This document shows positions 45,501 through 53,924 of a stretch of 64,000 nt of DNA, one piece after another. The DNA comes from Nocardia vinacea NBRC 16497 (lineage in GTDB: Bacteria; Actinomycetota; Actinomycetes; Mycobacteriales; Mycobacteriaceae), in the NCBI RefSeq assembly GCF_000308835.1, contig NZ_BAGN01000417.1:1-64000 (forward strand). The letters are read 5' to 3'. The first letter of the stretch is position 1. Every line of letters begins with the position of its first letter. The position numbers and the translations under genes were made by a program. The notes below the pieces were generated by a model that was given only the letters and a program-made list of their open reading frames with translations, made no database searches and had not been told where the DNA came from.

Positions 45501-48155
45501 TCCGAACCCGCCGCTTATCCGCGCACCGCTGTCGAGATTTTGTTGCGCATTTTCGGGCGCGACGGCGCGCAGAAGTCGGCGCACACCATGCTGCGCGATG
45601 CTCTGGATCCGTACCAGCGGATCGGTCGCGCGCTCGATATCTACCTCGACGCGGTCGGTGTCGCCGCCGAAAACGCCCTCGGCGCCGATGGACTCGAACG
45701 CCTCGACACCGCCGCCGAAGCGATACACCCGAACCTCACCGACAGCCCCGCCTACCCCGTGTTGCGTCAACACTTGGCGATGATCGCGCTGTCGGGGCGT
45801 GACCTGATCACCGCCTTACGCATCGCCGCGAACGCACGCGAACTCGACACCGCTGATGATGTTGCCGCTGTGCTCGACTGGCGCCTGGATCCCTCCGGCG
45901 CGCACTCCACCACCAACGCACCCCTGCCCTGGGCGACCGGGATCCCCCGCGGACTGCGCACCGAACTCGACTCCACCCAACTCGCTGCACGCGCCCGCAT
46001 CGTCACCGACCTCGCCACACAAATCCGCACCGACACACAGTCATGGACACCCGCGTCCGCACCACACTGGGCGCGCCCGCTCATCGGCTCCGAGCCACGC
46101 CTGCTCGAAGACCTCGCCGTGTGGCGGGCCTCCCTGCACATCGACGACCGCGATCCGCGTCCCACCGGACCACCCCGCTACACCGTGGGCGAACGCGAAC
46201 ACCAAGAACTCCTCAACGCACGCGTCACCGACACCCTCGGCGACCCGCACTCACCCGCCAACAAATGGGCACCGCTAATCAAAGGTCTCGAATCCCGCAT
46301 CCTCACCGACCCGTGGTGGCCGATCCTCGCCGACAAAATCGAGATCGCCCACCGATCCGGAATCGACATCCAAACCCGGCTCACCCACGCCGCCACACAA
46401 CGGGCGTTGCCCGACGACATGCCCGCCGCGGCCCTGTGGTCACGACTCGAGCTCGAACTCGTCGCCGCTGAGGCCACCGACACCCACAACCTCACCCCCG
46501 AATGGAGCAACGAATTCCACCACATCGTTGGCGCCGACACCGCCCAACGCGTCATCAACGACCCCGCCTGGCCGCGCTTGGTCGCGGCGATCGACCGCGC
46601 CACCGGCACCGGCTGGACACCAGCCGAACTGCTCACCACCGCATACGAACTCATCCTTGCCGCCCAACCCGACGACACCTCACCGCTGCGCCCCGACCAA
46701 CTCACCAACGCCCTCGCTTGGCGCATCGACGCACTCCTGCACGAACCCACCCACCACGACCAACCCGATCCCCAGCCATCCCCGGAGCCCACGATGCACC
46801 CATCCGAGCACCACCATCCCGAACTAGACGATCCCCGGCACGGCGACATCCCCGCCCACCCGTCACGGCGTCCACCGATTCGGCCACCACAGACCGCCAC
46901 GAGTGCCGAGAACTCGCTGTCCGACAGCGCCGCAACGATCGCCGCACTGATCCAGACCGGTGACATGGCAGCGGCGCGGCGCGCCTTTCACGACCTCGCC
47001 GACACCCTCACCGACGAACAACGCGACATCATCGAACACGTCGCCACCACCCTCTACCGCAACCACTTCCGCGTCGCCGTCGCGCGACTGCGCTGGGCCG
47101 CAGACCAATACCCCCAACACCGCGCACTCATCCACGCCTGCACACCCACCAGCGACCCATACGTATACCGACCCGCCACCCACGACATCCCTGCACCGGA
47201 CCGGCGCGATCAACACCGGCATGCTGCGCGCGACAACCCCGACCGCGTCGACCACAGACTGCGGCGGCCACCTCGCCTCGACACCGATATCACCGCCGCA
47301 CGCGACTACCAGGACTACCTCGACACCCGCGGCGACGTCGACGACGACCCCGAACACCTACCCAAACCCGACGGAGTCCCGCACCGCTACTACCACGAAA
47401 AACTATGGGAAGACTGCTATCCCGACTCCGACGAACCCGACTACGACCGCCAAACAATCCGCAACACCCGCGCCCTGCCATGTGTGTCCTGCGGCATCGG
47501 ACGCGCCTTCACCGATAGCAAACCGATCCCGCCACGCCGCAGCGACGACGGCCTCTGCGGTGAATGCCGCACCGACAACCAACCCGGCATTCCCGACCAC
47601 GCACCCGTCGACTACATCCGCGCCCGCTGCGACCACATCGCCACCATCCACCCACCGAACACCATCCTGGGCCTGCTCAAACGCGACTGGCGCGCCGCAC
47701 GCACCCTCGCCGAACGCCTCGCCATCGCAACCTGGGTCGAACAGCATCCCCTGCCCGACCCCCTGAACGAGCGAGCAGCACCACCGTCTGACGATCTCCT
47801 CGACGTGTCCGATCCCGTGCAGATGCTCACCGATGACCAACTCTCTCAAGCCATCACAGACATCAGCCAACGCATCAACCTCGCCGAGACCGAAGCGATC
47901 ATCTACGGACCCCCACCCGGCAGCGCACCCACCGACACAACAGCAGTCGACGACACCACCACCTGGCTGCACAACGAACTCGTCGACCTCGACACCGAAC
48001 AACACCGCCGCACCCAACTCACACCCGAACAAACCACCGCAGAGCACGCCCTACGCGCCCACCACCAACACGACAACACCACCGAAGACCCCCTGGAATA
48101 CGAGCCCGACCCGATCATCGATCCAACCCTCGGCTACGACGACTTCGAGCTGTAG
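42537..48155 (+). CDS. MobF-family conjugative relaxase-helicase (TrwC/TraA type)
   Basis: 1872 residues from MTATIHKVVAG. Relaxase domain: candidate catalytic tyrosines at 14-17 (GYQYYLRN), ADYYSAHGEAPGRWHG, and the metal site in HRDSRAGDPDLHTH (266-279). RecD-type helicase: Walker A APAGTGKTT at 614-622, Walker B VIVDEHVKIG near 700 (the usual DEA is DEH), QGITADS and YVALTRG motifs. A zinc ribbon with CVSCGIG and SDDGLCGECR sits at about 1650-1680. It nicks oriT, carries the strand, and unwinds DNA during transfer. No TraG/VirD4 or TraB/FtsK gene is in the window. Confidence 0.92.
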   Translation: MTATIHKVVAGNGYQYYLRNVAANDVSARGRSSLADYYSAHGEAPGRWHGTGLAALGLRPGDEVTEEQMKSLFGLGRHPNAEAIENATYDEQIRLGAKHKDATRAADRASRLGNPFRVYAEVSEFRKRCADAFTRHNIAHGSGSHDAIPERERARIRTHVAFEMFCEQYDRPPLNERELSGWVARNSRPNTVAVAGFDITFSPVKSVSVLWALAPRAVAEKVEAAHHAAVDDALRWLEEHAIFTRLGRNGIRQVDVDGIVAARFVHRDSRAGDPDLHTHALIANRCRTDDGRWRTLDGTAIYRAVVTVSEIYNTRLEHHLEDLVGVEFAERPTTDPSKRPIREIVGIPTPLIHAWSRREAAIKERVGELAARFQHRFDREPIPTEMYDLAQQATLETRPAKHPLRSLAEQRSTWRSQAMALLGDREALSSIVVAVLNPMRPHRVAVTTAWINRTAQRVIEVVSEHRSTWAATNLRAEIERQLRGNVRGQDWEHAAEAVLAETLSPEHVIARGDPDLTDEPELHTVPELLRRRDGTSVYTGAGAQIYTSARMLSIEQQLIEMSLEPGARQLRPDLVAASVDRYNTQHPERPLNAGQISVIEGFASSPLRIRTTNAPAGTGKTTAMAVLTDAWHSSGGQVLGLAPTASAAAELGKAIGTRVETVDKVLDVLARHTPSRDNHALDREQPPSLPQWILDIDADTLVIVDEHVKIGNLKRLRLLRFLHDRGATIRCIGDPRQLASIEAGGADADMDAASPEAAMTLTHVVRFASNAEATASLQLREGDPAALGWYLDNGRIHAGHEGATHDDAYTAWITDHLAGRNAIMLAATHDIVTELNARARADRIARDGGVVGSECVLADGLHASVGDTIRTRRNNRRLRLGDNDWVRNGYAWTVTAIHNDGSLTATHVGSNEKQGHSVRLPADYVATYVRLGYATTIDSAQGITADSCHVALTGGESLRQLYVALTRGIHANHVYVPTALDGSEGSFWSEPAAYPRTAVEILLRIFGRDGAQKSAHTMLRDALDPYQRIGRALDIYLDAVGVAAENALGADGLERLDTAAEAIHPNLTDSPAYPVLRQHLAMIALSGRDLITALRIAANARELDTADDVAAVLDWRLDPSGAHSTTNAPLPWATGIPRGLRTELDSTQLAARARIVTDLATQIRTDTQSWTPASAPHWARPLIGSEPRLLEDLAVWRASLHIDDRDPRPTGPPRYTVGEREHQELLNARVTDTLGDPHSPANKWAPLIKGLESRILTDPWWPILADKIEIAHRSGIDIQTRLTHAATQRALPDDMPAAALWSRLELELVAAEATDTHNLTPEWSNEFHHIVGADTAQRVINDPAWPRLVAAIDRATGTGWTPAELLTTAYELILAAQPDDTSPLRPDQLTNALAWRIDALLHEPTHHDQPDPQPSPEPTMHPSEHHHPELDDPRHGDIPAHPSRRPPIRPPQTATSAENSLSDSAATIAALIQTGDMAAARRAFHDLADTLTDEQRDIIEHVATTLYRNHFRVAVARLRWAADQYPQHRALIHACTPTSDPYVYRPATHDIPAPDRRDQHRHAARDNPDRVDHRLRRPPRLDTDITAARDYQDYLDTRGDVDDDPEHLPKPDGVPHRYYHEKLWEDCYPDSDEPDYDRQTIRNTRALPCVSCGIGRAFTDSKPIPPRRSDDGLCGECRTDNQPGIPDHAPVDYIRARCDHIATIHPPNTILGLLKRDWRAARTLAERLAIATWVEQHPLPDPLNERAAPPSDDLLDVSDPVQMLTDDQLSQAITDISQRINLAETEAIIYGPPPGSAPTDTTAVDDTTTWLHNELVDLDTEQHRRTQLTPEQTTAEHALRAHHQHDNTTEDPLEYEPDPIIDPTLGYDDFEL

Positions 48156-48256
48156 GCGATTCACCGACGACATCGGTGTACCCTGCACCTGGAGCCTGGA
48201 GGTGCTGATTCCGCGCCATCGACGAACTCGGTTGCTAATTTTCGATTGTCGAGTCT

Positions 48257-48293
48257 CCGCCCGCCGCGGGCCGGATGACATGACGGCGGGCGG
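48257..48293. terminator. 10-bp GC-rich hairpin after the relaxase gene
   Basis: CCGCCCGCCG (48257-48266) pairs perfectly with 48284-48293, loop 17 nt, followed by TTTACCC. Located 100 bp after the relaxase stop codon. Probably ends the element's transcript. The rest of 48156-48405 shows no gene. Confidence 0.5.
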
Positions 48294-48405
48294 TTTACCC
48301 TCTCGTCTCGTACATCAGCGAGTTGGTCGACAGCCGACAGGTAAATCGGTTGCTGCCGTTCGTATCCTGGAAAGTCCGAGTAAACGCGGGAGTTCGGGAG
48401 CCTTG

Positions 48406-49359
48406 GTGGTCATTGTTTCGGCGCAGTACCAACTGCCCCACCATATTTGGGTCGAGAACGCGGTCTTAGGCTCGCGCTTCGACACCTACATCGGTGCCGC
48501 GCGCGCGACCGTGGTCACACCTGCTCCAGAGGGCCTAGCGGACTCCGCGCAGCACCCGTCCTTGGAGGGTGTGCCGGTGTCTGCGTGGGACCCAGCCACG
48601 CCGTGGACCACGACGTATGCCGCTTTCAACGTCGCCGACGCTACCGCGCTGCGCCACATCGGTCTGGAGCTGCGCGAAGACGGTCGGGACGTGCCGGCGC
48701 GGTTTCTGCACCAGCAGAATCAGGAGGACAGGATCGCTGACTACACGGCGAACATCATCGCGGAATGGTTCGCGTGGGTTGAGGACTGGGTGTCGGTCGT
48801 GACTGGCGAGGACATCAACCACCGACAGCCGGTGTTCGATGCCAACGTCATTGGCCCAGGGCTGCAGTTGTGGCGCGGGGGAAAGTGGAGCGATGGCGGC
48901 TTTCGGATTATGACACCGAGGCCCCAGCCGTTGTCTGCGGTCTTCCTGCAAGCCATTCTCGACCGGGTAGCTGACGGCGAACAGCCCCCGGTGGAGCACC
49001 AGCTCCGTCGTGACAGCCTCGGCGCGTTCCGCCGCGGAGATTTTCGCAAGGCGGTTCTGGATGCGGCAACGTCTGTGGAACGATGCCTTATCGTTCTCAT
49101 CGACGAGATCGAGCAGCGCACGGGGGACAAGTGCACGGCCAGAGGCATGGTCAGACGATCGAACTGGTTGGTGCGGCACGAGCCGTCCTACCAGCCGCAC
49201 TCAGACCTCAACCGGCTCGCCGACTGCCGCAACGCCGTTATCCACGCGGGAGAGTCGGTGTCTGAAAGCGATGCGAGGTCAGCTGTTGAGGTGTCGATCG
49301 CCGTCGTAGAGGCCCTCGGCGCGTCCCGGGATCCCCGGCAGCCGGTATCTGGCCCCTAA
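48406..49359 (+). CDS. HEPN-motif protein of unknown function
   Basis: 317 residues from GTG at 48406 (VVIVSAQYQLPHHIW) with GGGAG just upstream; the in-frame sequence back to 47833 is a shadow of the relaxase gene. The C-terminal third is helical and contains CRNAVIH with Arg275-Asn276-x3-His280, the catalytic RNxxxH of HEPN ribonucleases, after FRRGDFRKAVLDAATSVERCLIVLIDE. The N-terminal half is strand-rich (TTYAAFNVADATALRHIGLEL, PGLQLWRGGKWSDGGFRIM) with no family I can name. It sits between the relaxase and a defence-like operon, so a stress- or phage-induced RNase is a reasonable inference. Confidence 0.6.
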   Translation: MVIVSAQYQLPHHIWVENAVLGSRFDTYIGAARATVVTPAPEGLADSAQHPSLEGVPVSAWDPATPWTTTYAAFNVADATALRHIGLELREDGRDVPARFLHQQNQEDRIADYTANIIAEWFAWVEDWVSVVTGEDINHRQPVFDANVIGPGLQLWRGGKWSDGGFRIMTPRPQPLSAVFLQAILDRVADGEQPPVEHQLRRDSLGAFRRGDFRKAVLDAATSVERCLIVLIDEIEQRTGDKCTARGMVRRSNWLVRHEPSYQPHSDLNRLADCRNAVIHAGESVSESDARSAVEVSIAVVEALGASRDPRQPVSGP

Positions 49360-49756
49360 CCACCGCCACGACAGTCTGGTCCGGGTTGGATTCCGAGACC
49401 CGGTGTGGCTGCAGTCGAGACACCGACCAGCTGGCTGGTCGCCACCACCGAGGTAGGTGCCAGGTCGGCGCCGATGGTGCGCTTGAGCAGCCAATCCGGA
49501 AATCGCTATCCTGGCGCAACTTCGGATTCGCGACATCGATCGCGCCGACTCTGGTGTCGAAATCCCTGTGCCGGCGCCCGTTTCGGGAATTAACCCGATC
49601 ATCGGAACGCTCACCGTACGCGGGACCGCACAGCTTGTCGGCTCCGGCGCTCATCACGGCTAGGATGAACGTTGACACCAGATGGCGGCGCAAGGTCCGG
49701 GCTGGCGGCGGCGAGTTAGTCGCGAAACATCTTGCTCATGACGCGGCGCTAGGCAT
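49360..49756. other. Gene-free stretch between convergent HEPN and ATPase genes
   Basis: 397 bp between two convergent genes. Short open frames exist on both strands but none has a ribosome site, coherent composition or recognisable motif. I see no clear terminator, transposase fragment or RNA gene. Confidence 0.5.
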
Positions 49757-51880
49757 TCAGGCCACCTCATCCTCGATCAGCCCATACGGAGGCCGGTCCG
49801 CTCGCCGCGAATATCGGACGACGACCTCGTCGTCGGCCGAGGTGGGCGGGGCGTTGTCCACGACGAGAATCTGGGCACCTTGTCCAGGTCCAGCAAGCCA
49901 GTCGTGAAGGTGTTTGTAGAAATCTGTGACGGCCACGCTGTCAGCGAACTCTGCGTCACGGTTGCCACTTTGTCCGAGATTCTTTTGTGGACTGTCGATC
50001 ATCAGAAAGCCGGGGTGGGAGCTGCCGGTCTCCCATGCGATCTCGAAGAACGCCAGGATCCAGGCTAGCGAGATCAATGTGCGCCCGCCTGAAGAAGCGT
50101 GTGCATAGCTTGAACCCCGCATGTGCGGGACAAGATTCCTGTCGATGAAAGCCTGTTCGAGCTTAGGATAGCACCAGGCGACAAGGATCTGCGCGTACCG
50201 CTCACTAACACGGTGGATCACATCGTTGCGATCGGGCTGCGCCGTGGCTTCTGCCAGCTCCACCCGCAATGCCTTGAGACTAATCTCAAGCCTCGCAACC
50301 GCGGCGCCGCGGCGGTCGAGGCTGTCGAGCAGCTTGATAGCGGTTCGTGCCCGCTCCAAGCTGGCGGCCGCAGCCTGCTGCTGACGCATCAGGTCGTCGC
50401 GTTGACTGAGAAACGGGCTGACAGCCTCGTTTGTGGCAATATCGACCGACCGAGCAAGCCTAGCTTCTTCGTTGTTGGCTGCTGTTGCGACCGTTCGAAG
50501 ACTAGCTAATTCTGCGTCCAGGTCTTCGACGTACTTGGTGATCTCCGCTAGGCGGGCTTTGGTGGCCCTCAGCTCTGAAGAAACGTCGAACTTAGGTTCT
50601 GTCATCGCGTCGTCCGAACTGGTTATCTCTATGGCGCCATTGCCGATTCGACTGTCGTACGTTGCACTCTGCACGGCATCAGGCGCCATAATTCTGGCAG
50701 CGCAGAGAGTGCAGTGTCCATCGGCGATATGTGGAGCATTCTGCAGGGCGGTCAGGCATGCCGGGCACACCTTTACGCGAAGTGGATCGAAAAGCATCCG
50801 CGCTTCGGCGAGCATCGTAAGTTTGGTGACGTCGTCTGCATACTGAGCTCTCAGCGGAATGAACCGGCGCAGTTGCGTCTCACGGTCACGAAGCAGCGCG
50901 GCAGCTTCCAGGGCACGACGTGCTGCGTCGCGATGCCGGGTCCGCAGCTCCGTCGCAAATGTCGATGTCGCGTGGATTTGGTGATCCACGTCTGCCAATG
51001 CGCGCATCGCTTCGGAGGATGCGTGTTCAGCGTCGTCACGGGCCAGTTCGACCTGGATGCGGGTTCCAAGTTCCTGTTCATCGAGAAACACCTGAGTCGT
51101 GGTGTATTCGCCGCGTGCGTTACTTAGTCTGGATTCCAGTTCTTTCACACGCCGGCCGAGTTCGATTGCTTTGTCATCGTGGATTCCGAATACCACATCC
51201 ACGACCTGCCGCAGCTTGAGCTTCTTCACTTGGTGAGAGCTTTCGAACAACAGGTTCTTGTCGTCGAGGCGTTCGTTGGGCATGTAGCACAGCCACATCA
51301 GGTCTCGAATGCTGAGCGGATCTGTGGCGGACTCTGCTTGCGTGGGCGCCTCCCGCAGTTCCACCCCCTCCAGGCCGCAATAGGACAGCAGCAGGCTGGA
51401 CAGGCTCTTCGGGTCGCCGGCGGGTTTGACGACGCGCTTTTCCATTGGCGGAGTTTCGATCTCGCCAAGGCGTCCCCATCGGACGAACGCGGTCGTCGAG
51501 GCTTCCCCCACAGCCCGTTCGATGACGTGCGGCTGATCGCCGAGTTCCACCTCAAGCAGTGCCGCCCTGACCTTGCGAAGGATCTCGGGGTGTCGCGGAT
51601 GAACGTCGGCGCCGAGACAGTAGGCAATGAACTCGAGTACCGAGGACTTGCCCGTGCTGAACGCTCCGGCGATCACCGACAGCGACCGCGGACGTCCGTC
51701 CTTTGCATCCCGAAAGTCGACTTCGTAATCGCGGTCGATTCCCTTCAGTCTCAGTCGAAGAACTCGGATGCCTTGTCGAAGGCTGGGTTCCTGTCCGGAG
51801 CCATAGGGCCGCTCTTCTTGGGTATCCGGGATTGCTGTCGCTTGCGGCTCAGTGTTTATGGGCTCTTCTTGTGCGCTCAT
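49757..51880 (-). CDS. SMC/Rad50-like AAA ATPase of an ABC three-component system
   Basis: 707 residues. ABC-type ATPase split by a coiled coil: Walker A GAFSTGKSS at 72-80, coiled coil from about 240 to 340, a zinc-hook-like CPAC...CTLC (Cys372, 375, 390, 393), a second coil about 435-545, a signature-like ASSGGRTLISLAW at 595-607, and Walker B FLMIDSPQKNLG at 625-636. Third gene of an operon whose start overlaps the middle component by 4 bp. In ABC-3C and Lamassu systems the ATPase senses DNA ends or phage structures and licenses the effector. Alternative: a DNA repair ATPase, less likely given the partners. Confidence 0.82.
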   Translation of the reverse strand: MSAQEEPINTEPQATAIPDTQEERPYGSGQEPSLRQGIRVLRLRLKGIDRDYEVDFRDAKDGRPRSLSVIAGAFSTGKSSVLEFIAYCLGADVHPRHPEILRKVRAALLEVELGDQPHVIERAVGEASTTAFVRWGRLGEIETPPMEKRVVKPAGDPKSLSSLLLSYCGLEGVELREAPTQAESATDPLSIRDLMWLCYMPNERLDDKNLLFESSHQVKKLKLRQVVDVVFGIHDDKAIELGRRVKELESRLSNARGEYTTTQVFLDEQELGTRIQVELARDDAEHASSEAMRALADVDHQIHATSTFATELRTRHRDAARRALEAAALLRDRETQLRRFIPLRAQYADDVTKLTMLAEARMLFDPLRVKVCPACLTALQNAPHIADGHCTLCAARIMAPDAVQSATYDSRIGNGAIEITSSDDAMTEPKFDVSSELRATKARLAEITKYVEDLDAELASLRTVATAANNEEARLARSVDIATNEAVSPFLSQRDDLMRQQQAAAASLERARTAIKLLDSLDRRGAAVARLEISLKALRVELAEATAQPDRNDVIHRVSERYAQILVAWCYPKLEQAFIDRNLVPHMRGSSYAHASSGGRTLISLAWILAFFEIAWETGSSHPGFLMIDSPQKNLGQSGNRDAEFADSVAVTDFYKHLHDWLAGPGQGAQILVVDNAPPTSADDEVVVRYSRRADRPPYGLIEDEVA

Positions 51881-52533
51881 ATCGGCAGTCCGTCGTCAGT
51901 GGATGAGGCGGCCCCGACGCCCGGTAGGCCATCTATGGCCGACGGATTGTGCAGCAGAACGACCGTGTCGAGCAGGTTCAGCATCTCCGGTCGAGGGGTG
52001 TCACATTCGACGGTGGTCCAGGTATGCACCGCTTCACGAAGACGCTTGTCGCTCAGTCGTTCAAGGCGGCGGACGATGATGTCCACTGACAAACAATAAG
52101 ACCGTGCGTAGACAGCTGTGAATTTCCCCGCCAGGTCGATACCCGATGGCGTGATTGTGTAGAAGATGCTCTTGTCGACGGTGGGCGTGACCAGACCGTA
52201 GGCGATCAGAAGGGCCAGGTCGTGTTGGAGGCGCTCTCTGCGAGTAGTGAACCGGTGCGCTGGGCTTGCATAATTCAACGCTCGCCCGTCGAAGCCCGCC
52301 AGCAGCAGGCGTTTTCGGTCCATGTCTTTTTCGTCGGTGAGTACGAGCAAGGGATTGGCGACCAAGAAGTCATAACAACCCAATCGCTCCAACGCGATAC
52401 CAGGCTCCCGCATCCGTTGCAACGACGCCAGGAGGAGAAGCAACTGGGCAAGACGGAACACGACGTCGTCTTCCGGCACCACAACCGGTGGACGATCAGG
52501 TACTTCCGCAACTAGGACAGGAGGTGTCGTCAT
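51877..52533 (-). CDS. Middle component of ABC three-component system
   Basis: 218 residues. It opens with LAQLLLLLASLQRMREPGIALERLGCYDFLVANPLLVL, followed by a winged-helix-like FTTRRERLQHDLALLIAYGLVTPT and YTITPSGIDLAGKF. A small protein of this composition between an SMC-like ATPase and an effector is the hallmark middle component of ABC-3C systems. It overlaps both neighbours by 4 bp. Assumed to bridge the ATPase and the effector. Confidence 0.7.
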   Translation of the reverse strand: MTTPPVLVAEVPDRPPVVVPEDDVVFRLAQLLLLLASLQRMREPGIALERLGCYDFLVANPLLVLTDEKDMDRKRLLLAGFDGRALNYASPAHRFTTRRERLQHDLALLIAYGLVTPTVDKSIFYTITPSGIDLAGKFTAVYARSYCLSVDIIVRRLERLSDKRLREAVHTWTTVECDTPRPEMLNLLDTVVLLHNPSAIDGLPGVGAASSTDDGLPI

Positions 52534-53585
52534 GACGTCTCGGTAACTGACGGCTCAGAAATACTGGTGGTTTGATCCGGTCGGAGCACATCGTCAGCCT
52601 GCACATGTTCATCGGCAATCTGACGCCAGTGCCTCACCCACCCTGCTCGCCGACTGTCAACCACACGGTGCATCAGTCCACAGGTGTGCACAGGGCCGCC
52701 GGGCAGACCCGCGCCCAAAGTTGTGTGTTGTGAACGAATTTCGCTCATCACCGCCTTATGCAATCCGAGCAGAAGCGCGTCCTCGCTTGCTTGACACGCC
52801 TCGTTGAAGTTGTCCTCCCACACGCTGTGTACAACGGCATCGGCTGAGGAGAGTGCTGCGACTTCAGCAGGTACACCCTTGTCGACTATCTCCCGTGCCA
52901 TGAGCTCTGCATTGAAAAACTGCTGCTTGGAGGTCATAACCTCCGTATGTCCAGCTTCCCGCAATTGTCGAACGAACAGCGCCGTCTCCAGCCTATCGGC
53001 TTCCGCCTCGGCTAGGCCCACGACTTCGACTGTAGGCCGCGCAGATCGGGAAGGCCCATAATAGTGTCGGCGGACCCATTCCGCGTCAGGCGAGATCAGC
53101 AACCTGCGCAGCTCGGTCTCATCCCACAGCTCGATAACGATCCCGAACTCACGTTCTTTCCTCCGCTTCCAGTTGTCCCACCACTTCGTCGTAGGACCGT
53201 CCATGCTCGACGGAACGCAAAGGATCCACTGAGATAGTGCGAAGCCCTGGTTTTTCGCATTCTTGACTACCGAGCTGAAAGATTCGCGAATCTTTTCCTG
53301 ATGACTTTTGCCGACTTCAGGATAGAAGTACTTCGACTGCCAGACTGTCACCACGCCGCCGAGGTTGCCGACGAAGACGTCGATACCCCAGTCGCCAGGG
53401 TTCGCCGCGACCACCCTTGCCACCCCAGGCCGGACCGCACGGACCAGTTGGCCGATCATCTCTTCAAAGTCCTGCCGGGCCCCATGCACATTGGCGCGCA
53501 CTTGGTGCGCCGCGAAGTTTATGGGGAAGCCGCCAGCAGGCACCCCGGAGGGCGGTTGCGCCGTCACGACAGCGTCCTGTGGCAT
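52530..53585 (-). CDS. PD-(D/E)xK nuclease effector of ABC three-component system
   Basis: 351 residues from MPQDAVVTAQ, chosen for the GGAGGGG site; a frame to 53651 lacks one. The N-terminal domain has a restriction-fold active site: Glu41/42 in DFEEMIGQLV, Asp69 in GDWGIDVFVG, and Gln83-x-Lys85 in VWQSKYF, in the order E-D-QxK of Mrr/Cap4-like nucleases. The C-terminal domain (SVWEDNFNEACQASEDALLLGLHKAV) resembles the conserved tail that docks effectors in ABC-3C systems. First gene of the operon. It should cleave DNA when released. Confidence 0.75.
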   Translation of the reverse strand: MPQDAVVTAQPPSGVPAGGFPINFAAHQVRANVHGARQDFEEMIGQLVRAVRPGVARVVAANPGDWGIDVFVGNLGGVVTVWQSKYFYPEVGKSHQEKIRESFSSVVKNAKNQGFALSQWILCVPSSMDGPTTKWWDNWKRRKEREFGIVIELWDETELRRLLISPDAEWVRRHYYGPSRSARPTVEVVGLAEAEADRLETALFVRQLREAGHTEVMTSKQQFFNAELMAREIVDKGVPAEVAALSSADAVVHSVWEDNFNEACQASEDALLLGLHKAVMSEIRSQHTTLGAGLPGGPVHTCGLMHRVVDSRRAGWVRHWRQIADEHVQADDVLRPDQTTSISEPSVTETS

Positions 53586-53655
53586 TGGCGAACCCCTCCG
53601 ACCCGATTGGCGAAGCCCGACGACCGACGTCGCGCCGTCCGTCAAACGCATCGCG

Positions 53656-53684
53656 TGATCAGTTCAGTACGTTACCGCTGATCA
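53656..53684. promoter_or_regulatory. Inverted repeat upstream of the three-component operon
   Basis: TGATCAG (53656-53662) and CTGATCA (53678-53684) are perfect 7-bp arms with a 15-bp spacer, about 70 bp upstream of the nuclease start codon. Candidate operator. The rest of 53685-53924 contains no gene I can support. Confidence 0.4.
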
Positions 53685-53924
53685 TGGATGTCCGAGCCGT
53701 TTCGATGCCGACTTTCAGCAGCCAAACACCCGAAACCTCAGGCCCTGTCCCCCGTTTCCCGCGCCCACGGCAAGAACCTGCGACAGCCGATTAACGCTTG
53801 AGAGATCGGATTCTGAGCGTCACACCCTGCCGTTATCAGCAACGCACGTTAGAGTGAGGGCCGGGCAGCGAGCACGCACCCGAAACATTGTCCCAATATC
53901 AATCGCGACGACAAGCAGGCTTAC

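Noticed and set aside
47833..48405. N-terminal extension of the HEPN protein
   Set aside because: Thr/Pro/Asn-rich shadow of the relaxase C-terminus, followed by intergenic sequence.
49238..49693. Minus-strand 151-codon frame between HEPN and ATPase genes
   Set aside because: No ribosome site, no coherent domain, and it overlaps the 3' end of the HEPN gene.
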